This document shows, in pieces, positions 8,772 through 17,482 of a stretch of DNA of 35,839 nt. The notes beneath the pieces are model-generated. The model saw only the letters and a list, made by a program, of their open reading frames with translations. It made no database searches and was not told the origin of the DNA. The stretch lies in the NCBI RefSeq assembly GCF_012927645.1, contig NZ_JABBMT010000034.1:1-35839 (forward strand). Direction: 5' to 3'. Every line of letters starts with the position of its first letter. The first letter of the stretch is position 1. The translations under genes and the position numbers were made by a program. This DNA comes from Pseudoalteromonas arctica (GTDB taxonomy: Bacteria; Pseudomonadota; Gammaproteobacteria; Enterobacterales; Alteromonadaceae).

Positions 8772-9683
8772 GTGCATCAGCGTAGTTACGAGTTTTGGGT
8801 AAAAACAGCAAGTGCAGTCACCATGGTGATGGTGAGCTTGATGATTGCGGCTAAATGTTGGGCATGGCTTGCATCTGGCTCTGCATCAATGCTTGGCTCA
8901 CTGACAGATTCTTTGATGGATATTATCGCCTCAGCAATGAGTTTTATGGTGCTTGGTTATGCCTTGCGCCCTGCGGATGACGACCATCGCTTTGGTCATG
9001 GGAAAGCTGAAGCTTTAGCTGGGTTAGGGCAAGCTGCTTTTATTGCCGGTTCTGGCTGTTTATTAGCGTTTCATGGCATTGAGCGGTTATTTAATCCAGT
9101 GGTACTAAATCACTCTATGCTGGGCGTGTGGGTGAGCATTTTTGCCATTGTCTGTACTTTAGTGGTGGTTTACGTACAAACTAAAGTTATAAGGCATACC
9201 GAATCTATTGCGATCAAAGCAGACTCAGTACATTACAAAGGTGACTTAATTTTAAATGCCGCAGTATTGATTGCGATATTACTGGCACAAAGTGGCATGC
9301 TTTACGCCGATCCTATTTTTGCTATTGGCGTTGCCGGTTATTTACTTTATAACAGTTGGGATATTGCTAGGCAAAGCGCTGATCATTTAATGGATAAAGA
9401 GCTACCAGAGGAAGAAAAAGCTAGCATTATAGCAATCGCTAACAGTCATAATGACGTATTTGGCGTACACGATATCCGCACGCGACAAGGCGGTAAAGTT
9501 AAGTTTATTCAAATGCATTTAGAGCTTGAAGATCAATTGCCTTTGATCCGCGCTCACTATGTAGCGGATGAAGTGGTGGCGATGATCCAACAAGAATTTA
9601 ATTGTGAAATGGATATTTTGATCCACCAAGATCCCATGTCACTGAGTCAAACAAATGCTCAACTCAGTGAATCACAAAATTGA
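8772..9683 (+). CDS. fieF: Cation-efflux pump, FieF/CDF family
   Basis: From the GTG at 8772 the protein has 303 residues, like FieF of other gammaproteobacteria. The frame is open further upstream, to a TTG at 8676, but those residues have no counterpart in the family. Six transmembrane helices are predicted. Metal-site residues are visible in DSLMDIIAS, in the HRFGHGKAEAL motif and in HYKGDLILN, and a cytoplasmic C-terminal domain follows. It exports divalent metals such as Fe2+ or Zn2+ in exchange for protons. Its last 25 bp overlap the convergent hydrolase gene. A TATACT element lies in the AT-rich leader. Confidence 0.9.
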   Translation: MHQRSYEFWVKTASAVTMVMVSLMIAAKCWAWLASGSASMLGSLTDSLMDIIASAMSFMVLGYALRPADDDHRFGHGKAEALAGLGQAAFIAGSGCLLAFHGIERLFNPVVLNHSMLGVWVSIFAIVCTLVVVYVQTKVIRHTESIAIKADSVHYKGDLILNAAVLIAILLAQSGMLYADPIFAIGVAGYLLYNSWDIARQSADHLMDKELPEEEKASIIAIANSHNDVFGVHDIRTRQGGKVKFIQMHLELEDQLPLIRAHYVADEVVAMIQQEFNCEMDILIHQDPMSLSQTNAQLSESQN

Positions 9684-10612
9684 TAAAAACGGCTAAGTAC
9701 AGCTTGGCGAATGGTATCTTGTTCAAACAATAACTCGTGCTTAGCATTCGCAAATGTTTGCAAAATAGCATTACTTTGACGGTGAACTAAGGCTAATTGG
9801 GCTTGGTTATCAACCACAGTGTCGTGCTCTGCACTGGCTACAAAAAGTGGTATCGATAGCTGTTGTTGCTCAAGAGTTGCCATAAAAGAAAAAGCTTCAT
9901 TTAACCAACCGTAAGTTACTCCTCCTAATTGTAGCGCACTATCCGTTTGGTAGGTTTGTCTAAATAAATCATAGCGAGTTTCGCTACTGGTAAGGTCGTT
10001 CTGGGTAAAAGCAATAGGCAGATAATCTGCTTGGCCAAACGCATAGTGTTTATTAAAACCAAATAAACAGGCAATACGGGCGGCAAGTTTAGCCAGTGAT
10101 TTGGGAGTGCCTTTGGTGAAAATATCAAACATAGGGGAAGACAAAAATACCCCACTGTAGTTATGTTCAAACCGAGTTAGGAAATCAAAGGCAATTGCAC
10201 CGCCCATTGAATGCCCTAGGATAATCTTTTTGCCTTGGTAGAGTTTACTGACAATTAAACGGTCAAACAGGGCGAAATCATCGGCATAATCACTAAATTT
10301 ATTAACAAAACCTTTATGAGGATTGGCTAAAACGCGATAAGAGCGGCCTTGGCCTTGATGATCAATAATAAACACCGCGTAGTTATTTTTATATAACTCC
10401 CAAATCAGCTCTTGGTATTTATCTAATCCCTCAATGCGTCCGGAGCAAATAACAACCGCAGCCTTAGCATGCTCAGGTATCACATAGCCATAATATAAAT
10501 CGCCATTATCGGTAGGCAGCTGCGATTTGTGCAACTGCTGCTGAAAAAAAAGTGTGATCTCAGGTTGTTGGGTAAGTAGGTTTTGTTCTGTACTGTAAAA
10601 CATAATGGCCAT
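9659..10612 (-). CDS. Alpha/beta hydrolase, lysophospholipase PldB-like
   Basis: The 317-residue protein has the alpha/beta-hydrolase fold of the PldB/monoglyceride lipase group. The nucleophile elbow GHSMGGA contains Ser135, and the Asp and His of the triad fall in SAEHDTVVDN and NAKHELLFE. The early DHQGQGRS motif is also typical. There is no signal peptide, so it should be cytoplasmic or membrane-associated. It starts 2 bp after the cpxA-like gene, so it probably belongs to the cpxRA transcript, tying membrane-lipid turnover to envelope stress. Substrate specificity is inferred from family only. Confidence 0.82.
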   Translation of the reverse strand: MAIMFYSTEQNLLTQQPEITLFFQQQLHKSQLPTDNGDLYYGYVIPEHAKAAVVICSGRIEGLDKYQELIWELYKNNYAVFIIDHQGQGRSYRVLANPHKGFVNKFSDYADDFALFDRLIVSKLYQGKKIILGHSMGGAIAFDFLTRFEHNYSGVFLSSPMFDIFTKGTPKSLAKLAARIACLFGFNKHYAFGQADYLPIAFTQNDLTSSETRYDLFRQTYQTDSALQLGGVTYGWLNEAFSFMATLEQQQLSIPLFVASAEHDTVVDNQAQLALVHRQSNAILQTFANAKHELLFEQDTIRQAVLSRFYQFCDSLS

Positions 10613-10614
10613 GA

Positions 10615-12030
10615 TTATTGTTGTTTATCCAGTGGTAAGGCGATACGCACACATAACCCACTTGGTTGTTTATTATGCAGCGTTAAACTGCCAGCATGAG
10701 CGGCAATGGCATTTTTAGCAATCGCTAAGCCAAGTCCTGTACCACCGCTAGTTCTGTCTCTTGCATCGGATTGTCGAAAAAATGGCTCGCATAGCTTAGT
10801 TAAATTTTGTGGCTCAACACCTGGACCATCATCACAGATTTCAATATAAATAGCATCGCTTAAACTTAATGTAATTGTGATGTTTTTCTCTGAGTATTTG
10901 ATAGCGTTACGTAATACGTTTTCTAACGCACTGGCAATTAGGCTCTCATCACAATGAATATCAATATTTAGGTTACCGTTTACGAGTAATTGTTTGTGGG
11001 TCTGTTTAGCCTCAAATTGTGCGTCATTTAAAACGTGATCAATAATGATCTGTAAGGATTGTTGATGCAGCGATAGCGCCTGACTTTTCGCCTCTAAGCG
11101 CGATACTTGCAGCACATCAGCAATCATTTTATCGAGTTGATTTGCTTCTTTTTCAATGCGTAATAAATAGGTTTGGTTTTCTTCCGGCGTTTGCATTTGC
11201 GCAAGCCCTGTGGCCATTTTAAGACGAGTTAGGGGGGAGCGCAACTCGTGAGATATATCAGCCAATAAGCGCTTTTGTGCACTAATAAGTTGCTCTAACT
11301 GAGTTGCCATACTATTAAAGTCACGGCCAAGTACGGCTAGTTCATCTTGTCTGTTTGGATCAATTTCAGCACGCGCGGTTAAATCGCCGTCAGAGAGCTT
11401 AATTGCAGCTTGCTTTAAGTGATTAATAGGCGCAATTAGATTACGACTAAATATAAAACTTAAAGTTAATGAAGCCAGTAAAGCAATGATCACTTTTAGC
11501 CAAATCGGCATCAACTTTAATCGGATAAAAAATGGCGGTTGATGATTCTCATCAATTTCGTATAGATAAAATTGTCCCTCAGGAAGGTTTATTTTTATTG
11601 GTCCGAATGCTTGATAATACTCGGTAAAAATAATTTGTGGCGACATGTTCTTAGTAAAATTAAGTAAACTTAAATCAATCTCGCTTGATGGTACTCTGCT
11701 ACTGAGCGAGTGATCGGGTTGATCTGAATTCAAATATAGTAACTTTCTTTTTGCACGCCGAGGATGGGTTAAAATCTCAGTAATCGATTTGTTATGTTTT
11801 AATGCCATACGTTCGATGCCTTTGGCCGTGTATTGCAAGTTTTTCAGCATGGGTCCATGTAAGTTTTCACAACTGACTTGATTGGTCGCAATGTTACTTA
11901 AAAACACCAATGCAGTAATGGTGCCTATTACAGTTAGCCAAAACCATACAAAAATTTTGAAAAATAAAAAGTGCTGAGGGTGCTTCAGCCAAGAAAACAG
12001 AGTTTTATTACTCCCCTTGGATAAAGACAT
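10615..12030 (-). CDS. cpxA: Envelope-stress sensor histidine kinase, CpxA-like
   Basis: The 471-residue kinase has two transmembrane helices (about residues 24-45 and 173-195) enclosing a periplasmic sensor of roughly 125 residues. A HAMP domain, a HisKA domain with phospho-acceptor His261 (ADISHELRSPLTRLK) and an HATPase domain (N-box ENVLRNAIKYS, GGTGLGLAI) follow. In the Cpx system CpxA phosphorylates CpxR when envelope proteins misfold. The assignment rests on the kinase type plus the neighbouring regulator and the divergent CpxP-like gene. It overlaps the regulator gene by 23 bp. Confidence 0.87.
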   Translation of the reverse strand: MSLSKGSNKTLFSWLKHPQHFLFFKIFVWFWLTVIGTITALVFLSNIATNQVSCENLHGPMLKNLQYTAKGIERMALKHNKSITEILTHPRRAKRKLLYLNSDQPDHSLSSRVPSSEIDLSLLNFTKNMSPQIIFTEYYQAFGPIKINLPEGQFYLYEIDENHQPPFFIRLKLMPIWLKVIIALLASLTLSFIFSRNLIAPINHLKQAAIKLSDGDLTARAEIDPNRQDELAVLGRDFNSMATQLEQLISAQKRLLADISHELRSPLTRLKMATGLAQMQTPEENQTYLLRIEKEANQLDKMIADVLQVSRLEAKSQALSLHQQSLQIIIDHVLNDAQFEAKQTHKQLLVNGNLNIDIHCDESLIASALENVLRNAIKYSEKNITITLSLSDAIYIEICDDGPGVEPQNLTKLCEPFFRQSDARDRTSGGTGLGLAIAKNAIAAHAGSLTLHNKQPSGLCVRIALPLDKQQ

Positions 12031-12697
12031 AACCCGTTCCTCGCATGGTTTTTATTCGTTCTGCATTGTTGAACTCGGCAATTTTTTTACGAATATTACT
12101 GACATGCATATCAATTGAGCGATCGAAAGAGGCGAGGCGCCTACCGAGCACTTCTTCACTTATTTGTTCTTTACTGACCACTTCACCCGCGTGTTTAACC
12201 AGTAAAGCGAGTACTTCATATTCAGTACCAGTCAGGCTTAGCGGGTGTTCATCTACATACGCTTCGCGGGCAGCTAAATTTATAACAATATTATTAACGG
12301 TTAACTTATTGCTACTGGTATTTGCTAGGCTAGTAATATGCTCAATACGACGGGCAATCGCTTTTACTCGGGCAAGTAATTCTCGGTGGTTAAAAGGTTT
12401 TGGAATGTAATCATCAGCGCCTAGTTCAAGGCCAAAAATACGATCAAAGTCTTCACCTTTGGCGGTCAGCATGATCACCGGCGTTAATTTTTTTTGCCTA
12501 AGCTGTTTTAATACTTCAAAGCCATCGAGTTTAGGAAGCATTACATCGAGTAAAATTAATGCATATTCTTGCTCAAGCGCTTGTTTTAAGCCTTGTTCAC
12601 CATTATGCGCACATTCTATTTGAAAACCTTGCGCAGTTAAGTACTCCGAGAGTAACTCACATAAACCGGTATCATCATCAATCATTAATAGCTTCAT
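12008..12697 (-). CDS. cpxR: OmpR-family response regulator, CpxR-like
   Basis: This 229-residue regulator has a receiver domain with acidic pocket residues IDDD near residue 7, phospho-acceptor Asp51 (LILLDVMLPKLDG) and the conserved Lys in YIPKPF. A winged-helix DNA-binding domain (about 130-227) ends with TMRGTGYVF. It is the first gene of the cpxR-cpxA-hydrolase run. Tandem TTTAC motifs in the gap to cpxP suggest that it controls both divergent transcripts, as CpxR does in Escherichia coli. Confidence 0.9.
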   Translation of the reverse strand: MKLLMIDDDTGLCELLSEYLTAQGFQIECAHNGEQGLKQALEQEYALILLDVMLPKLDGFEVLKQLRQKKLTPVIMLTAKGEDFDRIFGLELGADDYIPKPFNHRELLARVKAIARRIEHITSLANTSSNKLTVNNIVINLAAREAYVDEHPLSLTGTEYEVLALLVKHAGEVVSKEQISEEVLGRRLASFDRSIDMHVSNIRKKIAEFNNAERIKTMRGTGYVFIQGE

Positions 12698-12730
12698 TTG
12701 CTCACCTTAACCACGCTGGAATAACTTCAT

Positions 12731-12813
12731 TTTACGCCTTAACGCACTTAAAAGTGAACCTTTACACAACCTTTACATTGCTTTGCGCTACTTTGCACTA
12801 GGTTAGTTATAGT
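12731..12813. promoter_or_regulatory. Probable CpxR box and cpxP promoter
   Basis: On the minus strand, 12776-12761 reads GTAAA-N6-GTAAA, matching the tandem GTAAA pattern bound by CpxR in enterics. A further TTTAC occurs at 12731-12735. A -10-like TATAGT lies at 12808-12813 without a good -35. The box would be centred about 50 bp upstream of the expected start, as for an activator-dependent promoter. The location between divergent cpxRA and cpxP matches the known autoregulated arrangement. Confidence 0.6.
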
Positions 12814-12865
12814 GAATATAACAACTGAACAGACACTAAGTTACAACCAAGCAAAGGTAATGATT

Positions 12866-13402
12866 ATGACTATTTCAAATAAACTTTCTAAACTAGTATT
12901 AATTTGTGGATTAGCAACAGCAACCTTAGGCACTGGTGCCGTAATAGCAAAAGAGGGCATGGCTCATAAGCCTGGCCATTTTCATCAGCACAAACAAGCA
13001 CGCTTTTTACTCTCTGAGCGCGGGGTTAAAAAGCTTGATTTAACTGAACAACAACAAACTCAGCTAAAAAGCATTTTTGCTGCGCAAAAAGCACAGTTTA
13101 AAGCGCTACGTGGCAACGATAAAGATGCCATGAAGCAAGCGCGTGTGGCACATAAAGCACAAATGCAAGCATGGTTAGATATGCCAACCTTTGATGAAGC
13201 CGCAGCAAAAGAGTTATTAGCGCAGCGCCAAACTAAAGGCGAGCAATTTGCTTTAATTAATTTAAAAACGCAGCATCAAGTATGGCAAATACTAAATGCT
13301 GAACAGCGCGAAAAGTACCAAGAAATTAAAAAGCACATACGTAAAAAAGGCCACAAAAATAGTGACAAAAAACGCAGCCGTGACGAACAAACGCCAGGCT
13401 AA
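12866..13402 (+). CDS. cpxP: Periplasmic stress protein, CpxP/Spy family
   Basis: From the ATG at 12866 the protein has 178 residues, with a cleavable signal peptide (about residues 1-28) and a helical, Lys/Gln/His-rich mature part. Two LTxxQ-type motifs are visible: LDLTEQQQTQLKSI and LNAEQREKYQEI, the hallmark of the CpxP/Spy family. The start was chosen because AAAGGT lies about 8 nt upstream; the frame is open further upstream to 12812. It probably binds misfolded proteins and restrains CpxA. The strongly basic C-terminus (KKHIRKKGHKNSDKKRSR) is longer than in Escherichia coli CpxP. Confidence 0.85.
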   Translation: MTISNKLSKLVLICGLATATLGTGAVIAKEGMAHKPGHFHQHKQARFLLSERGVKKLDLTEQQQTQLKSIFAAQKAQFKALRGNDKDAMKQARVAHKAQMQAWLDMPTFDEAAAKELLAQRQTKGEQFALINLKTQHQVWQILNAEQREKYQEIKKHIRKKGHKNSDKKRSRDEQTPG

Positions 13403-13435
13403 GTAATTATCAAAATTATTAAGGCGAAAAAAGAG

Positions 13436-13459
13436 CGCGGGAGAGAGCCTGCGTTTTTT
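13436..13459 (+). terminator. Rho-independent terminator of cpxP
   Basis: CGCGGG (13436-13441) pairs with CCTGCG (13448-13453), with one G-U pair, around a 6-nt AGAGAG loop. A run of six T (13454-13459) follows. It lies 33 bp after the cpxP stop codon. Confidence 0.75.
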
Positions 13460-13613
13460 GTATTCACTTCTAGCCATCCATGTAGCAGCTATTTTATATC
13501 GCGTCATAGTGCTCAGTAACCTCGAGCTGTTGCGTGAATCGACATCGGTTTATGTTCGTTTAAGCCGTTTTGTTTATTTAACAAGCAGTTAAACTCAGAG
13601 AGTGATTTTTTTC

Positions 13614-13641
13614 TTTACCTTTAGCGAAACTTCTCTATAAT
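13614..13641 (+). promoter_or_regulatory. Promoter of the tRNA-Trp gene
   Basis: TTTACC (13614-13619) and a perfect TATAAT (13636-13641) are separated by 16 bp. Transcription would start a few bases before the tRNA at 13655, as expected for a tRNA promoter. Confidence 0.75.
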
Positions 13642-13654
13642 TCGTCGTCATTGC

Positions 13655-13731
13655 AGGGGCGTAGTTCCAATTGGTAGAACAGCGGTCTCCAAAACCGATG
13701 GTTGGGAGTTCGAGTCTCTCCGCCCCTGCCA
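13655..13731 (+). tRNA. trpT: tRNA-Trp (anticodon CCA)
   Basis: The 77-nt gene begins AGGGGCG, which pairs with CGCCCCT at the 3' end, and the CCA tail is encoded. The D arm is GTTC/GAAC, the anticodon loop is CTCCAAA with anticodon CCA, and the T loop is TTCGAGT. The anticodon stem GCGGT/ACCGA has a G-A mismatch at the outermost pair (27-43), where Escherichia coli has C-G. It is a single tRNA gene, standing just upstream of the holD-like gene. Confidence 0.96.
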
Positions 13732-13796
13732 CTTCTTCTTTACATAGCCTTGATTACTTCTTATATTGTTCTAGTGTTTAAATCTACTGAGTTTTT

Positions 13797-14105
13797 ATGC
13801 ATCCACGATACGCAGCTATTTTTGGTATAGAAAACCTCGAACTAAATCAGCATTTCCAATTACAGCCTGTTGATGAACAACGTTCTGATGCTCCAAGTGC
13901 AGCGCCGCAGGTGAATATAGAGCTAAGTACAACGCTATTGGCAGATTTAAATCGCGCTATTGCCCCATTAATAATTAGCCAAGTAGTGCAAAGCAATAAG
14001 CTGGCATGGCATGATGGTCAATTGAGCTTACCAACCCAGCAGCTTAATGCTGATAATAAACGCGCGCTATGGACGCTGATGAGTACACACCTTGATAACC
14101 TTTGA
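13797..14105 (+). CDS. holD: Probable DNA polymerase III psi subunit (HolD-like)
   Basis: The 102-residue protein is weakly conserved. Its C-terminus NKRALWTLMSTHLDNL resembles the end of Escherichia coli HolD (alanine-leucine-tryptophan followed by a short helix). The start MHPRYAAIFGIENLELNQHFQL resembles the N-terminal peptide by which psi binds chi. Psi links the clamp loader to chi and SSB. The main support is position: it overlaps rimI by 14 bp, the conserved holD-rimI pair. It is shorter than the 137 residues of E. coli HolD. Confidence 0.75.
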   Translation: MHPRYAAIFGIENLELNQHFQLQPVDEQRSDAPSAAPQVNIELSTTLLADLNRAIAPLIISQVVQSNKLAWHDGQLSLPTQQLNADNKRALWTLMSTHLDNL

Positions 14106-14553
14106 ATCTGTTACTGAATTATCCATTGATGCGCTGATGCGTGTTGAAAACGCGTGTCACACTCATCCGTGGACAATAAACACTATGCAATCATGTCTCG
14201 CTGGGCGTTACTTTAATTTAGCGGCGTTTAATGAGCAGCAAATTATTGGTTTTTATATCGGTGAAAAAGCAGGGCCTGACTTTACTTTAATGGACATCTG
14301 CGTAGCACCTGATTTTCAGGGGCAGGGGATTGCAAAACAATTGCTCGCAGCGTTTATTGAATACGGCGAAAAACACCACGCTGACAACTTATTTTTAGAA
14401 GTACGTGAAACCAATACTCGCGCCATCGCCTTGTATGAGCGGGCAGGCTTTAGTGAAATGTCGGTACGTAAAAATTACTACCCAAGTGATGACCCATCAA
14501 AAAAGGGTCATGAAGATGCTATTTTAATGGGTATGACATTACTTTTTGGTTAA
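14092..14553 (+). CDS. rimI: Ribosomal protein bS18 N-alpha-acetyltransferase RimI
   Basis: The 153-residue GNAT enzyme acetylates the N-terminal alanine of ribosomal protein S18. The acetyl-CoA loop QGQGIAKQLL and the C-terminal LFLEVRETNTRAIALYERAGF and RKNYYP segments match RimI. The first possible start is the TTG at 14092, inside the end of holD. The next in-frame ATG would delete 15 residues including conserved positions, so TTG is preferred. The 3' end overlaps the convergent kinase gene by 15 bp. Confidence 0.9.
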   Translation: MITFESVTELSIDALMRVENACHTHPWTINTMQSCLAGRYFNLAAFNEQQIIGFYIGEKAGPDFTLMDICVAPDFQGQGIAKQLLAAFIEYGEKHHADNLFLEVRETNTRAIALYERAGFSEMSVRKNYYPSDDPSKKGHEDAILMGMTLLFG

Positions 14554-17226
14554 TGACTGTTCTTGTTGCAAGGTGTATTTTATCGCTTCAATTAAGCTCA
14601 GTGCTAAATAATCACGACGATTGTGATCACGGCCACGTAAATTGTCTTCAAGTGTAGCCGCCGCATGGTGAATATTACTAAAACCAAAACAACCAGCACT
14701 GCCTTTTAAACTATGGGCCAGCGCTCTGAGCTGTTCCCACTCACCATTATTGTATAGCTGTGTAACGTCGGTTAAATAACCCGGCAGTTTTAAGCGATAG
14801 TTGTCGTTGATCTGTTGAAATTTTTCGCTGTTTAGCAAGCTATCCCATTTATTTTGACTGTCTTTTTCAATATTTAAATAACTAACAAGTACACTTTCTA
14901 AGGCATCTTTATCGATAGGCTTAGCCAGTGCTTCGTCACAACCGGCTTGCAAATAGGTATTTACGTCATCTTTCATTACATTCGCGGTAAGTGCAATGAT
15001 CGGCCCATTGAAGGCTGCATGGCGGAGCATCTGGGTGGCTTCTAAGCCGCCCATTACCGGCATTTGCATATCCATAATGATTAATTGATAGTCATTCACC
15101 AGCGCCATTTCAACAGCTTCTGCACCATTGTTGGCTATATCAGGCTCAAGCCCCCATGTTTGCAGTAATAACTTGATCAGTACTTGGTTGTCAGGGTTAT
15201 CCTCGGCGACTAATATATTGGCATCAAAGCTATTTTCTGCAAATGAAAGCTGTAAGTCCTTGGTGGGAGTTAATTGACTTAACTCGGTCAGCATTGGCAC
15301 TGTTTGTTGTTTATCAGCAGGTAAGTTACAGGCAATTTGCACGCAGAAACAACTTCCTTGGCCATGCGTGCTTGTTACATAAACATCACCACCGAGCAAT
15401 TGCGCTAAATTTTTAGAGATACACAAGCCTAAGCCTGTGCCGCCAAAGCGTCGTGTTGTTGTTGTATCAGCTTGTTCAAAAGGTTTAAATACCCGTTCAA
15501 CTTCTCGCTCTGACATACCAATCCCGCTATCCTTAATGGCAAATTCTATGAGTTGTAAATCACTGTTATAGGTAATATCTAACTCAATCAAACCTTGTTC
15601 GGTAAATTTCACTGCATTGCTGGCAATATTAATGAGAATTTGCTTTAAACGAGTGCTATCACTATTAATTATGCGCGGCAATGGTAAGTGAAAATTGATA
15701 TTGCAATTGAGCCTTTTTTCTTGTGACAAGGGCCGAATGATTGAATCTATATCATGAACTAACTGCACAATATCTAACGGCTCCTTTTCAACGGCTAATT
15801 TCTCGGCTTCGATTTTCGACAAGTCTAAAATATTATTAATTAATTCAAGTAGATGCTTTGAATTACGTAATATAGTACTCAGATGCAAAGCATCACCGCT
15901 GGTTTTATTGCTGTGTAATAGTTGCTCGGTAAAGCCCATAATTGCGGTTAGTGGTGTACGAATTTCATGACTCATGTTAGCTAAAAAGCGGCTTTTTAAC
16001 TGGTTCGCTTGCTCTGCTTGGGCAATGGCTACCTCGAGTTGGCTATTCATGGTTTCAAGTGCCTTGGTACGGCTTTCTACTTTATCTTCAAGGTGATGTT
16101 TATATTCTTCAAGTTCGTCTTGATAATGACGAATTTGGTTCACCATGTGGTTAAAATCATTAAATAATATCCCCACCTCATCATTATTATGGGCAGGCAA
16201 ATATACCGACAAATCGCCGTCACCTACTCGATGGCTGGCTGCCCCAAGTAACTCAATTGGGTTAAGTAGTAAATTACGTACCACAATAAAAATCAGCATC
16301 GGCAAGGTGATCACTGAAATAATCACAATCAACGCGGTAATTAAACTGATAGCTTTACCTGATTGATAAAGCAAAGCTTTAGGAATGGTAGAGACATAAT
16401 AATAACCGCCGCTCATTTGGATGGCGTAACTCATTCGTTCAACTTTATCTATGCTCGATAGCTCTATGGTTGAGAGCTTACTTAGGTTGGCTAAGTCGTG
16501 AATTTGTTGCAGCTCATATTCACTAATATATTGACCGCGCTTATCGTAGTCTGAACTAAATAATATTTTGCCATTGCTAGTCAGTAATAAATTTAACGTA
16601 TTGTTATAGGGCGCTTCTAAAATGCTGGTGTTTAAAATTGACGGTTCAACGTGCACTACAATAAACCCTAGTTGTTGCGGGCGTTTTAGATAGTAATCAG
16701 CACTGTAAATACGTTGAATAAAATACAAACTGGTGGTGCCATCTTGTTTTTGCACCATAAACTGTTGTTGACGCAAGTTACTTTGTAAAACTTGTGAGAA
16801 AAATGGATAGCTGATTGGTGCGGTATTTAAATTACTAGAGTAATAGGCGTCACTTTGACCATCCGAAGAGACTAAGTTTACGCTAATAATATCAGGGTAA
16901 GCTTCTGAATAACTTGCAAATACATCCATTAGCGCGCCTAAGCGGCGAGTATAATTGCCGTTATCGCGTAAGTCATCGGCTAAAAAGTCACTTAGTACAG
17001 GGGAGGCTGAGAGTAATTTTGTGGTTGAGTGGAACGAATCAATGTAATGGAACATTTTTTGTTGTTGCTGTTCAACGAAACGGCTAACAATGATCTCGGC
17101 TTGCTTTTGCGTGGAGCTGGTTACGTTGGTGAGAGTAAAACCACCTAAAAACAGCAACGGTAAAATCACCAAAGGTGTGATATACCATAATAATCTTATA
17201 CTTAGCTTACTGGTTTTCATACCCAA
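14539..17226 (-). CDS. Hybrid sensor histidine kinase, BarA-like, with Cache sensor
   Basis: The 895-residue protein has, in order, a transmembrane helix (about 11-33), a long extracytoplasmic Cache-type sensor (about 40-285), a second helix (about 293-318) and a HAMP domain. A HisKA domain with His420 (LANMSHEIRTPLTAIMGF), an HATPase domain and a receiver with Asp719 (LIIMDMQMPVMGG) follow. An Hpt domain with His838 (ALAHSLKGSAGCFGF) completes an intact His-Asp-His relay. The layout is like BarA, but the large sensor differs from E. coli BarA. No partner regulator gene is adjacent. The start could be Met1 or Met3. Confidence 0.87.
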   Translation of the reverse strand: MGMKTSKLSIRLLWYITPLVILPLLFLGGFTLTNVTSSTQKQAEIIVSRFVEQQQQKMFHYIDSFHSTTKLLSASPVLSDFLADDLRDNGNYTRRLGALMDVFASYSEAYPDIISVNLVSSDGQSDAYYSSNLNTAPISYPFFSQVLQSNLRQQQFMVQKQDGTTSLYFIQRIYSADYYLKRPQQLGFIVVHVEPSILNTSILEAPYNNTLNLLLTSNGKILFSSDYDKRGQYISEYELQQIHDLANLSKLSTIELSSIDKVERMSYAIQMSGGYYYVSTIPKALLYQSGKAISLITALIVIISVITLPMLIFIVVRNLLLNPIELLGAASHRVGDGDLSVYLPAHNNDEVGILFNDFNHMVNQIRHYQDELEEYKHHLEDKVESRTKALETMNSQLEVAIAQAEQANQLKSRFLANMSHEIRTPLTAIMGFTEQLLHSNKTSGDALHLSTILRNSKHLLELINNILDLSKIEAEKLAVEKEPLDIVQLVHDIDSIIRPLSQEKRLNCNINFHLPLPRIINSDSTRLKQILINIASNAVKFTEQGLIELDITYNSDLQLIEFAIKDSGIGMSEREVERVFKPFEQADTTTTRRFGGTGLGLCISKNLAQLLGGDVYVTSTHGQGSCFCVQIACNLPADKQQTVPMLTELSQLTPTKDLQLSFAENSFDANILVAEDNPDNQVLIKLLLQTWGLEPDIANNGAEAVEMALVNDYQLIIMDMQMPVMGGLEATQMLRHAAFNGPIIALTANVMKDDVNTYLQAGCDEALAKPIDKDALESVLVSYLNIEKDSQNKWDSLLNSEKFQQINDNYRLKLPGYLTDVTQLYNNGEWEQLRALAHSLKGSAGCFGFSNIHHAAATLEDNLRGRDHNRRDYLALSLIEAIKYTLQQEQSLTKK

Positions 17227-17482
17227 ACAAAATATCCTCCATGCAATCTTCCAATAGTATGCGTTAGCGAAAAATTACACAAGTTTAGTGCGTTTACCGC
17301 AGTAAATGAGTTGAGCTGATTTGAAACCAAGTGATCAGCTAATTACTTGCAATCGTTGCTTTTTTGGCTAAGACAAACAAGGTATAATGTGAGTAATTCT
17401 ATTTTATATTTACAGTGCGTAGCAAAGACCTGTGCTTAGGTTTATTTTTGGTTGCGCCTTGTTATGACTTAAAGCGGCTGAC
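17227..17482. promoter_or_regulatory. Divergent gap upstream of the hybrid kinase and prfC
   Basis: This 256-bp gap separates two divergent genes. A perfect TATAAT at 17383-17388 is the best -10 element for prfC. The nearest -35-like sequences (TTGGCT at 17364, TTGCTT at 17356) are badly spaced, so the -35 is uncertain. No small gene is visible. Confidence 0.4.
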
